DNA of 64,000 nucleotides from Planctomycetota bacterium (GTDB taxonomy: Bacteria > Planctomycetota > UBA1135). The notes beneath the pieces were generated by a model. That model was given only the letters and a program-made list of their open reading frames with translations, had not been told where the DNA came from and made no database searches. The position numbers and the translations under genes are program-made. Shown one piece after another: positions 7,927 through 17,521 of the stretch. The stretch spans positions 100,560 to 164,559 of the forward strand of contig JABHIE010000003.1 in the NCBI GenBank assembly GCA_018671175.1, given 5' to 3'. Within the stretch, counting starts at the first letter, position 1. Every line of letters starts with the position of its first letter.

Positions 7927-9219
7927 ATGCGCCGCTCCTTTCTGCCGCTTGTACTTGCCTTGGCCATTGCCGCCGGGGGTGCGTCAGCCATGCCCGCACA
8001 GCAGAATGAAATCCTTATTGAGCGTTTAGGTGACCGAAAGTTGGCCAGCTCAGCCCGCATTGATGCGCTGTCGATTTTGAGCTTTCGCGGGCGGGCAATC
8101 TCATTAGATTCACTCAAAGCGGTGCGGCGTTTGTCGCGGAATGAGAACCGCGAATTAGATTATGTGCATATGCTCGGCCTGATTGGCGGGCAAGGTGTTG
8201 AAAAAGATCTCCGCCAATTTTTAAAGAGCAACAACGCAGAGCTGCGCGCAGAAGCCGTATTTTTTTTGAGTCGCGACTTCCCCGCTGGGGAAGCCATGGC
8301 CCGCGAATACCTCGCCGACACTGAGCAGCCTGATTCCGTGCGGGTGGCTGCATTACGGGCTTTGGTCGAACGCGGCTCGATTTTCGCCCATGTGGAAGCG
8401 CTGCGCAGATTAACCACGGCAAGTGGCTCACTTTTGCTTGAGTGCTTGGCCGAAATCAGGCGGCGGCCAAATCTGGAAGATGTCCCCTTTTTGATTGATT
8501 TGCTCCCTGAAAATGATGGTCGAGCTCGTAATGAGGCCGTGAATTTGCTGCGTGAAATTACGGGCTACGCCATTGGGCCAAATTACAAAAGTTGGCGCTG
8601 GTTTTACTTAAAACATCGAGCTGAGGGCACGCCGTTTCGCGCTCCTGAGAGTCAGGCGGCTTCCGGGACATCCGCGACGACGGCTTATCTAGGTGTGCGC
8701 ATTCTTGGCGATCGTGTTGCTTTTGTCGTTGATTCTTCGGGCTCGATGGACCAATCATTGCAATATTCTCGACAGTTGTCGAGAGGGCAGAGTGCGGTCA
8801 AAGAGCTCGTGGCCTTGCTTCCGCAATTGCCGCCATCGACTCGGTTTACGGTTATTTTCTTTTCGAGTGTCATCCAGATGCTGTCGGGGCAAAAGCTCGT
8901 ACCCAAGAGCGATGCGCAGCTTGCAAAAACCTATTCTTGGTTAAAGTCCAATCTTTTCCAGGGCGAAACCGACTTGCATGGCGGCTTAAAGGCTGCTTTT
9001 CTATGTGATGATGTCGACGAGATTGTCCTTCTGAGTGATGGCGAACCCTCGGGCCGGACGATTTTGAATACAGAGCTTATTCGTGCTCATGTTGCCTCAT
9101 GGAATCGCTGGCGGAATATCCGCGTGAGCTGCATTTCTTTTGGCGCCCCCGTAGTCGCGCGTCGTTTTCTGGCCCGTTTGGCGCAAGAGCATGGGGGCGC
9201 AATGCGGGTTTTTGAGTAA
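7927..9219 (+). CDS. Secreted HEAT-repeat protein with von Willebrand factor A domain
   Basis: 430 aa from ATG 7927, which gives a clean signal peptide (RRSFLPLVLALAIAAGGASA). An ATG at 7858 is rejected because it would overlap the divergent gene. Residues ~30-210 are helical HEAT/armadillo-like repeats (for example RVAALRALVERGSIFAHVEALRRL). From ~250 a VWA domain runs to the end, with a MIDAS DSSGSM (D-x-S-x-S), a downstream T in ETDLHGGL and D in LLSDGEPSG. VWA MIDAS sites bind Mg2+ and mediate protein contacts, so this is probably a periplasmic or surface scaffold. HEAT+VWA proteins are common in planctomycetes. No enzymatic motif is seen. Confidence 0.75.
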   Translation: MRRSFLPLVLALAIAAGGASAMPAQQNEILIERLGDRKLASSARIDALSILSFRGRAISLDSLKAVRRLSRNENRELDYVHMLGLIGGQGVEKDLRQFLKSNNAELRAEAVFFLSRDFPAGEAMAREYLADTEQPDSVRVAALRALVERGSIFAHVEALRRLTTASGSLLLECLAEIRRRPNLEDVPFLIDLLPENDGRARNEAVNLLREITGYAIGPNYKSWRWFYLKHRAEGTPFRAPESQAASGTSATTAYLGVRILGDRVAFVVDSSGSMDQSLQYSRQLSRGQSAVKELVALLPQLPPSTRFTVIFFSSVIQMLSGQKLVPKSDAQLAKTYSWLKSNLFQGETDLHGGLKAAFLCDDVDEIVLLSDGEPSGRTILNTELIRAHVASWNRWRNIRVSCISFGAPVVARRFLARLAQEHGGAMRVFE

Positions 9220-9227
9220 GTGTTGTT

Positions 9228-9233
9228 TATACT
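9228..9233 (+). promoter_or_regulatory. Candidate -10 element (TATACT)
   Basis: TATACT lies in the 35-bp gap between the HEAT/VWA gene and the next gene, 21 bases before the ATG. The same TATACTGC string recurs at 52303, upstream of the M28 peptidase gene. No convincing -35 was found. Confidence 0.35.
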
Positions 9234-9254
9234 GCTCGCCAAGGAATTAACACC

Positions 9255-10043
9255 ATGCATACCACTCTCTTACTTTCCCTTCTCGCCCTTCCATTTTTCG
9301 CCCAGCCTCAAGAAGAGTGCTGTCAAGAAAAGTTGACTGCTGGTGAGCCCCCATGTTGCGCCGCAGAAGAGGCACCACTGGTCGAAGAGCCCGCCACCGA
9401 CGAGATGTTTGCCAAGTGGCTTATCTTGCCGATGGGGCAAGGCGAGCTTGCCAAGGCGGTCCGTCACGATTTGGCTGCACTGGCCGTGCGTAAAAAGTTC
9501 ATCTTTAAAGTTTATGGCTTTGGTCTCTATTTTGATTCCGCCGCCATGGCCGCCGACGCTGAGCTGAAAAAAGCCGCTGGCGATTCAACCCTGAAAGAAC
9601 TCAAAAAAGACAAAGACTTCCACCAAGCCATGCTTAGCGATAGCTTTGGCAAGAGCTTGGCCTGGACGATGGTTCGTGATGTTGATGCCGAAGATATTGG
9701 CGAAGCATTTGATGATCAACTTGAGCCACGGCTCGAGTCCAAGACTAAGGACAAAAAAGAACTGACCGCAGCCAAAGAAGCGCTTGGCACATTTGCAGGC
9801 TACTTTTCTGTTGGCGAGCTAACAGAAGGCACAACCCTGCTCTTTTACTGGGAGCCAGGCGGTCGTCTCCATACTTGGATTGACGGCAAGAAAAAGGGTG
9901 TCATCGAAAGCACTCAACTTTGCTGGGCTTTGTTTGATGTCTATCTCGGCGATGGCAAAGGTGTCGTGAGCTCTGATGCACGCGATGATGCAGTCGCGGC
10001 AGTTCACGCTGCCTTAAACCCGCAAGTCGCTGCAACGGAATAA
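9255..10043 (+). CDS. Secreted chalcone-isomerase-like domain protein
   Basis: 262 aa with a signal peptide (LLLSLLALPFFAQ) and a Cys-rich mature N-terminus (ECCQEK, PPCCAAEE). From ~residue 60 it shows the chalcone isomerase-like fold: LPMGQGELAKAV, then VRKKFIFKVYGFGLYFD, which matches the bacterial CHI-like core R-x-K-x-x-x-x-K-V-Y-x-x-x-L-Y, then LCWALFDVYLGDGKGVVSSDA near the end. Plant CHI catalytic residues are not evident; bacterial members are usually non-catalytic and may bind fatty acids. A PilZ gene follows four bases later and then nqrM, so the three are likely one transcript. The link to NQR is unexplained. Confidence 0.65.
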   Translation: MHTTLLLSLLALPFFAQPQEECCQEKLTAGEPPCCAAEEAPLVEEPATDEMFAKWLILPMGQGELAKAVRHDLAALAVRKKFIFKVYGFGLYFDSAAMAADAELKKAAGDSTLKELKKDKDFHQAMLSDSFGKSLAWTMVRDVDAEDIGEAFDDQLEPRLESKTKDKKELTAAKEALGTFAGYFSVGELTEGTTLLFYWEPGGRLHTWIDGKKKGVIESTQLCWALFDVYLGDGKGVVSSDARDDAVAAVHAALNPQVAATE

Positions 10044-10047
10044 TTTT

Positions 10048-10305
10048 ATGTCTTCCGAGCAACGCCGCAGTGAGCGGAAGACTCTTCAAGTGCCGACCGC
10101 CCTCATGTTGGCGGCCGGCTCTCTTGAGGGCGAGACCGTCAACATTAGCCGTCATGGGCTTTTAATTCGCGCTACGGGGGCCATTTCTGTGGTCGTCAAA
10201 GTTGACGGCCGTGAATACCGAGGGCGTCTAGTTCGTGCCGAGCCCCAGCAAGACGGTGGCTCTCTCTACGCACTTGAGCTCGACGACCCGATCCAAGAGG
10301 TGTAG
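10048..10305 (+). CDS. PilZ domain protein (c-di-GMP-binding type)
   Basis: 85 aa, a stand-alone PilZ domain. The N-terminus QRRSERK fits the RxxxR c-di-GMP-binding loop, and NISRHGLLI fits the (D/N)-x-S-x-x-G motif that closes around the nucleotide; strands around VVKVDGREYRGRLVRAE complete the barrel. It probably binds c-di-GMP or is a degenerate PilZ, and could signal to an unknown partner. It lies four bases after the CHI-like gene and three bases before the GTG start of nqrM. Confidence 0.7.
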   Translation: MSSEQRRSERKTLQVPTALMLAAGSLEGETVNISRHGLLIRATGAISVVVKVDGREYRGRLVRAEPQQDGGSLYALELDDPIQEV

Positions 10306-10308
10306 CGC

Positions 10309-10662
10309 GTGCAGGATTGGCTGTCTATGGTCGCCATTACGGCTGGTGTTTTTGCGCTAGCCATGATTGGCATGGGCGTAGGCGTGATTTTCTCCAATCG
10401 CAAATTATCGGGCTCATGCGGCGGCGTGGGCGTAGATGGCGAGTCTATCGGTGACTGCCTCTGCACCGAAGAAGCCGAAGCCATCCGCGAAGAGCTTGCC
10501 CAAGACCAGATGGCGCAGATGGCAAGTCTTGGCTTCCCTGGGCGAGATAGCCCACTTGCGGCTTACACAGGCGCCGCTGGTTCAGCTGAGTGGGTTGAGC
10601 TTGCCGCCAAGCCACACGATGGCGATTGCTCCGACGACGACCGCGAAAACTGCGGCTGCTAA
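10309..10662 (+). CDS. nqrM: Na+-NQR maturation factor NqrM
   Basis: 117 aa, starting at GTG three bases after the PilZ stop. One N-terminal membrane span (ITAGVFALAMIGMGVGVIF) is followed by SGSCGGVGVDG and DCLC, the cysteine signature of NqrM (formerly DUF539), which is needed to place the iron centre between NqrD and NqrE. Further cysteines sit at the C-terminus ([14 protein letters not shown]), longer than usual for the family. It faces the nqr/apbE genes tail to tail: its stop overlaps the apbE stop by four bases (CTAA). Context and motif agree, so the call is strong. Confidence 0.88.
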   Translation: MQDWLSMVAITAGVFALAMIGMGVGVIFSNRKLSGSCGGVGVDGESIGDCLCTEEAEAIREELAQDQMAQMASLGFPGRDSPLAAYTGAAGSAEWVELAAKPHDGDCSDDDRENCGC

Positions 10663-11798
10663 TCGGCTTTTGCCTTGCTGGCAAACCCAGAGGTCTGGGT
10701 CGTTATAAAACGGTTTGAGTCGCGCACGACAAAGAAAGCCTCAGCTTGTGGCTCATCTTCAATGAGTTGCAGGCCAGCGACAGGGCCCAAAACCATAGCA
10801 GCCGTGGCGAGTGCATCGGCGGTCATGCAACTTGGGTGCAAGACCGTAACCGAGGCCAATGTGTGCGCAATCGGATGCCCCGTGCGTGCATCAAGCGTGT
10901 GACTCACTCGCCGCCCATTAAGCTCGCGATAATTGCGATAATCACCTGAAGTCGCAATGGCGTGGTTATGGCTATGGACGACTCCCGAAAGTTGTGCGCC
11001 CGGCGTGGCCGCCGATTCGGGAGTGTCAATCCCGGTGCGCCAAGCTGTACCGCGTGGGCTGTTGCCGTGGGTGCGGACTTCCCCGCCGACTTCGAGATAA
11101 AAGTCATGAAAGCCACTTGCGAGCAGAGCAAGCGCCGCCACATCTACGCCATAACCTTTTGCAACGGATGAGAGGTCAAGGCTCACATCATCTCGGGTGC
11201 GCATCAGGCTGGCTGGAGTCTCGTCTGCGAGGCTCTGGATGGCCGTGAAATCGACAAGATTAAGGGCCTCTTGCAAGGCCGCCGAGTCGGGTGCCGTCAG
11301 CTCGCGTTTGGCGGGCCCAAAGCCCCATAGATTGACCAGGGGCATGATTGTGGGGTCGTAGGCGCCTTTGGAAAGAGCGGCAATACGCAGGGCTTCCGTA
11401 ACGACGGTGCAAGTCTCTTGGCTGACGGGGAAGAGCGTGTTGGCTGCGGCTTGCGCGAAGCGGCTAATTTCACTGCTAGCTTTGTAGGTCGACATGCGAG
11501 TATCAACCCGAGCCAGCGTTTCTACGATGGCCTCAAAAGCAACCGTCGTGGGGATGGCATTGCCATTTGTAAAAACAGCCGTTTCAACAATCGTTGCATG
11601 CCAAGTCGTACCCATCGTTTGACCTTGGTAGGACTGGCTGGATAGGGGCTTTGATTGCACCGATTCCGCCGCAGTGGGTGCGCTGTTGGGGCTTTGTCGC
11701 GTGCATGCGAAATGGCCGATTGAGCATGGCAGGGCCAAAAAGAGCAGGCAGGCAGCCCGGAAGCTGCCTGCCTGAAATCGATTCGTCAACGGGATCAA
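10659..11798 (-). CDS. apbE: FAD:protein FMN transferase (ApbE family), probably exported
   Basis: Covalently attaches FMN from FAD to threonines of NqrB and NqrC. Motifs: [49 protein letters not shown] and a metal-site region near [14 protein letters not shown]. The frame is open to an ATG at 11906, but that would overlap nqrF by 112 bases. TTG at 11798 overlaps the nqrF stop (TTGA) and TTG 11789 is also possible; both give a signal-peptide-like N-terminus ([20 protein letters not shown]), expected because ApbE works outside the membrane. A strong terminator hairpin lies within these first codons. The first ATG beyond the hairpin (11618) would make a leaderless cytoplasmic form. About 379 aa. 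Confidence 0.88.
   Translation of the reverse strand: MIPLTNRFQAGSFRAACLLFLALPCSIGHFACTRQSPNSAPTAAESVQSKPLSSQSYQGQTMGTTWHATIVETAVFTNGNAIPTTVAFEAIVETLARVDTRMSTYKASSEISRFAQAAANTLFPVSQETCTVVTEALRIAALSKGAYDPTIMPLVNLWGFGPAKRELTAPDSAALQEALNLVDFTAIQSLADETPASLMRTRDDVSLDLSSVAKGYGVDVAALALLASGFHDFYLEVGGEVRTHGNSPRGTAWRTGIDTPESAATPGAQLSGVVHSHNHAIATSGDYRNYRELNGRRVSHTLDARTGHPIAHTLASVTVLHPSCMTADALATAAMVLGPVAGLQLIEDEPQAEAFFVVRDSNRFITTQTSGFASKAKAD
11737..11774 (-). terminator. Intrinsic terminator after nqrF, inside the apbE N-terminal codons
   Basis: A perfect 12-bp inverted repeat (arms 11745-11756 and 11763-11774, CAGGCAGGCAGC type) with a six-base loop. On the minus strand it is followed by CTCTTTTT down to 11737. 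It begins 21 bases after the nqrF stop. It would end most nqr transcripts before apbE unless translation of apbE or read-through prevents folding. Confidence 0.85.
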
Positions 11799-13030
11799 CC
11801 GCCGAAGTCGTCGAGGAAAATGTCTTCGCGCTCGACGCCAAGGTCGAGGAGCATATTGATGACGGCTTGGTTCATCATTGGTGGGCCGCACATGTAGTAC
11901 TGACATTCTTCGGGTGCTTCGTGGTCTTTCAGGTATTCCTCGAAGAGGACATTATGAATGAAACCAGTGTAGCCTTCCCAGTTGTCTTCTGGCAGTGGGT
12001 TGTCGAGCGCCAAATTCCAGGAGAAGTTTGGGAAGTCTTCAGCAATCTGGTCAAACTCGTCCACATAGAAAGTCTCACGCAATGAGCGCGCGCCATACCA
12101 GAAGCTCACCTTTTTGTGAGTCTTGTCGGTTAGGAACAACTGCTTAAGGTGCGAGCGCATTGGCGCCATGCCGGCACCACCCCCGATGAAGACCATTTCT
12201 TTCTCGTTGTCTTTAAGGAAGAACTCGCCATAAGGGCCTGAAATGATGACTTTGTCGCCAGGCTTTTGGTTGAAGATGAAGCTTGAACCTTTGCCCGGAG
12301 GGATGCCCTCTGGCCCACGCGGAGGTGGGGACGCGATACGGACATTGAGCATCACGCGGTTGCCTTCGGCTGGGAAGGATGCCATGGAGTAAGCCCGCTC
12401 AACCGTTTCGTCAGTGACGGAACGATAGCGCCAGAGGTCGAAGTGATCCCAGTCGCCGCGGTACTCTTCTTCGACATCAAACTCGGTGTAAGGGATATCG
12501 TGCGGAGGAATCTCAATTTGGATGTAACCACCCGATTGATAATCAATGCTCTCGCCCTCAGGCAATTGCACGATGAACTCTTTGATGAAGGTCGCGACAT
12601 TTTCGTTTGAAATGACCTCGCACTCCCATTTTTTAACCGAGAAAATCTCAGCAGGGATGGCAAGGCTCATGTCTTGCTTGACCTTTACTTGACAAGCGAG
12701 ACGCCAGTTTTCTTTGGCCTCGCCGCGAGAGATGTGGCCCTCTTCGGTGGGCAGCAAATCGCCGCCGCCATCGATGACCTGAATGTTGCACTGACCGCAA
12801 GTGCCGCCACCGCCACACGCAGAAGGTACAAAGACCTTTTGCATTGCGAGTGAAGTCAGCAAAGTGCTGCCAGGGCCAACAGTAAGTGTTAAGTCAGCAT
12901 TGTTGTTGATCAAAAGGTCAACTGAGCCGCTCGCGACCAATTTGCTCTTAGCGAAAAGCAGCAAAGCCACCATGCTTAAGAGGATGACGCAGAACATGCC
13001 TACGCCGATTGCAATGGTTGTGTAATCCAT
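11795..13030 (-). CDS. nqrF: Na+-NQR subunit F (NADH dehydrogenase, FAD and 2Fe-2S)
   Basis: 411 aa. Electron entry subunit: it oxidises NADH and passes electrons through FAD and a 2Fe-2S centre. It has one N-terminal membrane span (~5-27), then a ferredoxin domain with C72, C78, C81 ([11 protein letters not shown]) and C113 (LACQVKV), an FAD-binding segment RAYSMASFP and an NAD(P)-binding domain with [14 protein letters not shown] and the C-terminal [12 protein letters not shown] and DDFGG. All family residues expected are present. It is the last gene of nqrABCDEF; ten bases separate it from nqrE. Confidence 0.97.
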   Translation of the reverse strand: MDYTTIAIGVGMFCVILLSMVALLLFAKSKLVASGSVDLLINNNADLTLTVGPGSTLLTSLAMQKVFVPSACGGGGTCGQCNIQVIDGGGDLLPTEEGHISRGEAKENWRLACQVKVKQDMSLAIPAEIFSVKKWECEVISNENVATFIKEFIVQLPEGESIDYQSGGYIQIEIPPHDIPYTEFDVEEEYRGDWDHFDLWRYRSVTDETVERAYSMASFPAEGNRVMLNVRIASPPPRGPEGIPPGKGSSFIFNQKPGDKVIISGPYGEFFLKDNEKEMVFIGGGAGMAPMRSHLKQLFLTDKTHKKVSFWYGARSLRETFYVDEFDQIAEDFPNFSWNLALDNPLPEDNWEGYTGFIHNVLFEEYLKDHEAPEECQYYMCGPPMMNQAVINMLLDLGVEREDIFLDDFGG

Positions 13031-13040
13031 GATGAGCCCT

Positions 13041-13652
13041 CTAGATTTCGATGCCAGAGAAGAGCATGAACCCCATTGCCATCAGGCCGGTGATCATGAA
13101 GGTAATACCCAAACCACGGAGTGGTGCGGGCACATTGGAGTAGCGCATTTTTTCGCGGATAGCAGCCAAAGCCATAATCGCGAGGAGCCAGCCAAAGCCA
13201 GAACCAAGGCCGTAAACCGTGCTTTCAGCAAGGTTGTAGTTGCGCTCAACCATGAATAGTGAGCCACCCAAGATGGCGCAGTTCACGGCGATGAGTGGCA
13301 AAAACACACCCAAAGCTGCATAGAGCTTAGGTGCGAACTTGTCGACAGCCATCTCAACAATTTGAACCATCGCGGCAATCGTTGCAATGTAAGCAATGAA
13401 GCCAAGGAAGCTCAAGTCGAGAGTTGCGTATTCAGCACTCAACCAAACCAACGCACCCTTTTTAAGGAGGTAGGTGTAAATGAGATTGTTAAGCGGCGTT
13501 GTGATACCCATCACAAAAATCACTGCAAACCCAAGGCCGACAGCCGTGTCAACTTTTTTCGAGACGGCCAGGAAGGAGCACATCCCGAGGAAGAAAGCGA
13601 GCGCCATGTTCTCGATGAACACGGAGCGAATGAAGATGCTAAATAGTTCCAT
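13041..13652 (-). CDS. nqrE: Na+-NQR subunit E
   Basis: 203 aa with six membrane spans. It forms with NqrD the inverted pair that holds an iron centre in the membrane. Cysteines in [11 protein letters not shown] (first span) and [12 protein letters not shown] are the expected ligands. The start codon overlaps the nqrD stop by one base. NqrE and NqrD are homologous to RnfA/RnfE, but the complete NqrA and NqrF in the same operon identify the NQR type. Confidence 0.96.
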   Translation of the reverse strand: MELFSIFIRSVFIENMALAFFLGMCSFLAVSKKVDTAVGLGFAVIFVMGITTPLNNLIYTYLLKKGALVWLSAEYATLDLSFLGFIAYIATIAAMVQIVEMAVDKFAPKLYAALGVFLPLIAVNCAILGGSLFMVERNYNLAESTVYGLGSGFGWLLAIMALAAIREKMRYSNVPAPLRGLGITFMITGLMAMGFMLFSGIEI

Positions 13653-14275
13653 TAGGAATCCTCCTGGAGGTCAGTGGCGAAGGCTCGTTGAACCCAGATG
13701 AGTATCCCGATGAGGAAGAACGCACCCGGAGCAAGCACGAGTAGCCCGTTAGTTTGATACCAGCCGCCGTCTTGAACCAGTGGCAAAACCTCGAAGCCGA
13801 GCAGTTTGCCTGAGCCGAAAAGCTCACGCACCGCGCCAACAATGACGAGCACGGCCGAGTATCCCAAAGCGTTGCCGAGGCCGTCCCACATGCTCGCGAG
13901 CGGGGGGTTGGCCATGGCAAAAGCCTCGGCGCGACCCATCACGATGCAGTTAGTGATGATTAGACCCACAAACACCGAAAGCTGTTTGGAAGTCTGGAAC
14001 AAGTATGCCTTGAGAATCTGGTCGGCCACAATCACCAAGGAAGCAATAATGGCAAGCTGAACAATAATGCGGACGGCGCCCGGGATTTTATTGCGCAGAA
14101 GCGAAATCACAACATTAGAGCCCATGAGCACGAATGTGAGTGCCGCAGACATGACGAGTGCGGTTTCGATTTTGGTCGTAACCGCCAACGCCGAGCAGAT
14201 GCCGAGCACCTGAAGCGTAATAGGGTTGTTGACATGAAGTGGGTCAAGCAGGGTTGCTCTTGTTTTGCGATCCAT
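13652..14275 (-). CDS. nqrD: Na+-NQR subunit D
   Basis: 207 aa, about six membrane spans. Cysteine motifs [11 protein letters not shown] and [14 protein letters not shown] are the iron ligands shared with NqrE and mature with the help of NqrM (10309-10662). The N-terminal [19 protein letters not shown] is characteristic of NqrD. It sits two bases after nqrC and overlaps nqrE by one base. Confidence 0.96.
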   Translation of the reverse strand: MDRKTRATLLDPLHVNNPITLQVLGICSALAVTTKIETALVMSAALTFVLMGSNVVISLLRNKIPGAVRIIVQLAIIASLVIVADQILKAYLFQTSKQLSVFVGLIITNCIVMGRAEAFAMANPPLASMWDGLGNALGYSAVLVIVGAVRELFGSGKLLGFEVLPLVQDGGWYQTNGLLVLAPGAFFLIGILIWVQRAFATDLQEDS

Positions 14276-14277
14276 GA

Positions 14278-15030
14278 TTAGTTCCCTTTGTTGGTTTGCG
14301 CTTTAAGGAAGGGCCCGTAACCGAGGTCGCCGAACCACAATTGCATGACGCCCGTGACGCCATTAATAGTGAGTGTCGCACCCGAAAGGCCATCGATTTG
14401 ATGCTCGGGGTTTGATTGAGGCGCGCCAGCTTTAACGACTTCAAGACAGGAGTTGCCGTCAGCGTCATAAGCTTTTTTACCCGGCCAGAGAGCTTTCCAT
14501 TTTGGGTTGTCAATTTCGCCACCCAAGCCAGCAGTCTCGGCATGTGCGTAAAAAGTCAAACCTTTGATGGTGTTGTTGTCATCTTCAAGAGAGATGTAGC
14601 CCTGAAGCGTAGACCAAAGCCCCTTGCCCCAGACGGGGAGGATCCAGCATTCTTTGCCTGGAGTTGTGACTTTGTAAACCACGAGCTCGTTTGGCAAGCT
14701 TGGCATTTTGCCAGGGTTTTTGATGACCTCTTGCGAGGCGTCTTCGTGGGGGTTGAATGTGCCAAACTCAATCTGACCCAAAACCTTGCCCGTCTTGCGG
14801 TCGACTTTGTAAGTCAGGATGTCAGCCGAATCGCCCGCGAAGTGGGCCAAAACAGCTTCTTTGGTTGATTCTGTAATGCCCGCAACCACCAAAAGGTTTT
14901 GTTGCTTGTCGAGCTTGATGTTTTCTTCTTGCAGAGGCTTGAGGCCAACTGCGAAGGCTGACACCACAAGTGCGCAGACCAAACAGACGGCGAGCGAGAA
15001 GGAAACGATGTACTTGTTACTGTAGTCCAA
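14278..15030 (-). CDS. nqrC: Na+-NQR subunit C (covalent FMN)
   Basis: 250 aa. One N-terminal membrane span (~8-30) and a periplasmic flavin domain. The flavinylation motif DGLSGAT (res. 213-219) places the FMN-linked threonine at Thr219. Other family marks are [14 protein letters not shown] and THFYAHAET-like [17 protein letters not shown]. Electrons pass from the 2Fe-2S/Fe centres to this FMN and on to NqrB. It overlaps the 3' end of nqrB by 14 bases. Confidence 0.96.
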   Translation of the reverse strand: MDYSNKYIVSFSLAVCLVCALVVSAFAVGLKPLQEENIKLDKQQNLLVVAGITESTKEAVLAHFAGDSADILTYKVDRKTGKVLGQIEFGTFNPHEDASQEVIKNPGKMPSLPNELVVYKVTTPGKECWILPVWGKGLWSTLQGYISLEDDNNTIKGLTFYAHAETAGLGGEIDNPKWKALWPGKKAYDADGNSCLEVVKAGAPQSNPEHQIDGLSGATLTINGVTGVMQLWFGDLGYGPFLKAQTNKGN

Positions 15031-16168
15031 GGCGTTGCTCCCGTTTTTTAATGTTTGATTTCACGACATAGTAGTCGATGACCGGTGCGAACAAGTTCAT
15101 GAAGATGATCGCCATCATCATGCCCTCGGGGTAAGCCGGATTAAGAACGCGCACCAACACAGTCAGGACGCCAATCATGATGCCGTAAACCCAACGGCCC
15201 GTATCGGTTTGTGCGGCAGAAACAGGGTCGGTCGCCATGAAGACGGTACCGAATGCAAAACCACCAAGAACCAAATGCCAGTACCAAGGCACCGCCATGT
15301 AATGTGCCGCGTCAGGCGCGAAAGTCTTGAGCAAGTAGCTCATACCGATGAGACCGAAAACCGAACCCAACATGATGCGCCAAGAAGCGACTTTGGTAAA
15401 AATCAAAATCAAAGCACCAATCAGGCAGGCTAGAGCCGAGGTCTCGCCAAGTGAGCCGGGTAGGAAACCGATGAAGGCGTCCATCCAGCTAAGGTCACTC
15501 ACCGCGCTCATGCCATCAGCTTGGAGGTTGCCGAGGGGGGTCGCCATGGTGAAGCCGTCAACCGAAGTATCGAGCCAAACCTTGTCGCCCGAAATTTGCC
15601 CGGGATAGGCAAAGAACAGGAACAAGCGCCCAGTCAGTGCGGGGTTGAGGATATTCATGCCCGTGCCACCGAAAACCTCTTTGCCGATAACTGTGCCGAA
15701 TGCAATGCCGAGGGCCACTTGCCATAGCGGAATCGTCGGAGGCACAATCAGTGGAAAGAGCATCGAGGTTACAAGGAAGCCCTCGTTAATCTCATGCTTG
15801 CGAACCACAGCAAAAACCGTTTCAAGGATGCCGCCTACCGCCAAAGTGACAATGTAAATCGGCAGGAAGACCATTGCGCCACGCGCGATTGCAGCCACAA
15901 GACCGATATCGCTCATCGCAACATTTTCAGAGAGCAGACCCTGCACGCCTGTGTTGTAAAGCGACATGAAAATCGCTGGCAACAGGGCAATGATGACGGT
16001 CATCATTAATCGTTTGAGGTCAATGCCATCGCGCACATGCGCACCACCTTGGGTGCGAGCGGCTGAGGAATACATGAAACTCTCGCCCGCCTCAAAAAGC
16101 GGATAGTACTTTTCGAACTTGCCACCCTTTTCAAAGAGGGGAGCCATCTTTTTAAACATAGCTTTCAT
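15017..16168 (-). CDS. nqrB: Na+-NQR subunit B (covalent FMN, riboflavin, Na+ channel)
   Basis: 383 aa, about ten membrane spans, the main Na+-translocating subunit. The flavinylation motif DGFTMAT (res. 204-210) gives Thr210 as the FMN-linked residue; it departs from the commoner S-G-A-T but keeps D-x-x-S/T-x-A-T. GGTGMNILNPALTGRLFLFFAYP is a typical NqrB/RnfD segment. It ends 14 bases inside nqrC and begins three bases after nqrA, so the operon is tightly coupled. Confidence 0.96.
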   Translation of the reverse strand: MKAMFKKMAPLFEKGGKFEKYYPLFEAGESFMYSSAARTQGGAHVRDGIDLKRLMMTVIIALLPAIFMSLYNTGVQGLLSENVAMSDIGLVAAIARGAMVFLPIYIVTLAVGGILETVFAVVRKHEINEGFLVTSMLFPLIVPPTIPLWQVALGIAFGTVIGKEVFGGTGMNILNPALTGRLFLFFAYPGQISGDKVWLDTSVDGFTMATPLGNLQADGMSAVSDLSWMDAFIGFLPGSLGETSALACLIGALILIFTKVASWRIMLGSVFGLIGMSYLLKTFAPDAAHYMAVPWYWHLVLGGFAFGTVFMATDPVSAAQTDTGRWVYGIMIGVLTVLVRVLNPAYPEGMMMAIIFMNLFAPVIDYYVVKSNIKKREQRLGLQ

Positions 16169-16171
16169 TTC

Positions 16172-17521
16172 TTAGCCCTCTTTTTCAATGATGGTGAGCA
16201 TGTCGCGGAGCTTGCCCGTGACATCGGTTTTAGACTGGCAGACATATTCCATGAGTGCGACATCTTCTTCGGCGAGCTCAAGCACACCGAGTTGCTCGGA
16301 ATACTCAAGGTCTTGTGAAGCGAGTGCTTTGACCATTTGGGTGGCCATAATGCTCATGGGCATGACTTCCTCGTAGGTGCCGGTCGGGACGATGGCGCGA
16401 TGGCCTCCGTTGAGGTCGGTATCCCACTTCATCTTGCCGATGAATTTATTAAGCAGCGTGTTGCTGGTCGTGTGGCGCTTGCCAATTGGCATGACCCAGT
16501 TCACGAACTCAGATTGCGTGTCATCGCTCAGGAGAGTGACTTGGTTGCAGTAGCGGCCGAGATAACCCGTGACTGAACTCGGGTTGGTTGTCATGCCGCC
16601 AAGCACCGAGCCAGAAATCACGCGAGTTTGCTTGTCGGACTTGAGGTGTGAGCCCAGCATCTCTTGCATGCAAGCACCTCGGTGGGTGCGCATCAGGTGC
16701 GGGTTGTCACATTCAGGGCCGACCATCGCAATCACGCGAGTGTTTTCGTATTTGCCCGTAGTCAGCAAGGCACCAATAGCAGCAACATCTTGATAACCGA
16801 TGTGCCAAACAAATCGCTCGGCGCCAACAGGGTCAAGGGCATTGATGTGGACGCCCGCATTGCCTGCTGGGTGTGGCCCGTAGAACTCGGTAGTTTCAGC
16901 GCCAGCCGGTGTCATGGCCGAGAAGTCAGCGCCAGCATCAGTACACAGATGGACGGCGCCCTCGGTAAGCTTGGTGAGAGCCTGGAGCCCGGCACGGAAA
17001 GTGTCTTGGTGACCGGCGAGGACATCAAGTGGCTTTGGCGCCAAAGGATGCGTATCACTTGCCGTCACAAAAATACTGCGCGGGGTCTCGGAAGTGTGGG
17101 CAACCGTATTAAATGGGCGGCGGCGCAAAACAGGCCATAGACCTGATGCGATGATTGCAGCCCGAATCGCGGTGCCGTCAGCTATGTTGAGGTCGAGAAC
17201 CGAAGTTTGGATTTGGTCGGTGAAATTATCGACGGCGACCACGACAGACTGGACAGCCCGGCGGTAGCCACGATTGATTTCAACGACTTCACCGGCGGCG
17301 GGTGAGCCGAACACAGCCGCTTCGTCGCGGCGGTCACAGAAAAGGGGCGAACCGACTTTTACCTTGTCGCCAACGCGCACGAGCATCTTTACTTTGATGC
17401 CCGGGCACTCCTGCGGAAGCAGGGCGACACGGCTAACGTCAGGAACGTCAGTAATGTTTTGGGCTGTAAGACCGCCAGGAATAGGCAGGTCGAGCCCTTT
17501 TTTGATGTGGATCACAGGCAT
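16172..17521 (-). CDS. nqrA: Na+-NQR subunit A
   Basis: 449 aa from ATG 17521, cytoplasmic subunit that binds the quinone-side assembly. The start MPVIHIKKGLDLPIPGG matches the family N-terminus. An upstream in-frame ATG at 17614, with a fair AAGGGC ribosome-binding site, would add 31 residues (RKILLLLSSRNPSESG...) not found in typical NqrA; I prefer 17521, but it lacks a clear ribosome-binding site. Internal marks: PAAGEVVEINRGYRRAVQSVVVAVD, GPHPAGNAGVHINALDPV and VSGSVLGG. It is the first gene of nqrABCDEF and is divergent from the HtrA-type gene. Confidence 0.94.
   Translation of the reverse strand: MPVIHIKKGLDLPIPGGLTAQNITDVPDVSRVALLPQECPGIKVKMLVRVGDKVKVGSPLFCDRRDEAAVFGSPAAGEVVEINRGYRRAVQSVVVAVDNFTDQIQTSVLDLNIADGTAIRAAIIASGLWPVLRRRPFNTVAHTSETPRSIFVTASDTHPLAPKPLDVLAGHQDTFRAGLQALTKLTEGAVHLCTDAGADFSAMTPAGAETTEFYGPHPAGNAGVHINALDPVGAERFVWHIGYQDVAAIGALLTTGKYENTRVIAMVGPECDNPHLMRTHRGACMQEMLGSHLKSDKQTRVISGSVLGGMTTNPSSVTGYLGRYCNQVTLLSDDTQSEFVNWVMPIGKRHTTSNTLLNKFIGKMKWDTDLNGGHRAIVPTGTYEEVMPMSIMATQMVKALASQDLEYSEQLGVLELAEEDVALMEYVCQSKTDVTGKLRDMLTIIEKEG

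Noticed and set aside
16664-17140. 158-aa plus-strand frame inside nqrA
   Set aside because: It lies wholly opposite a well-conserved NqrA region and shows no domain.
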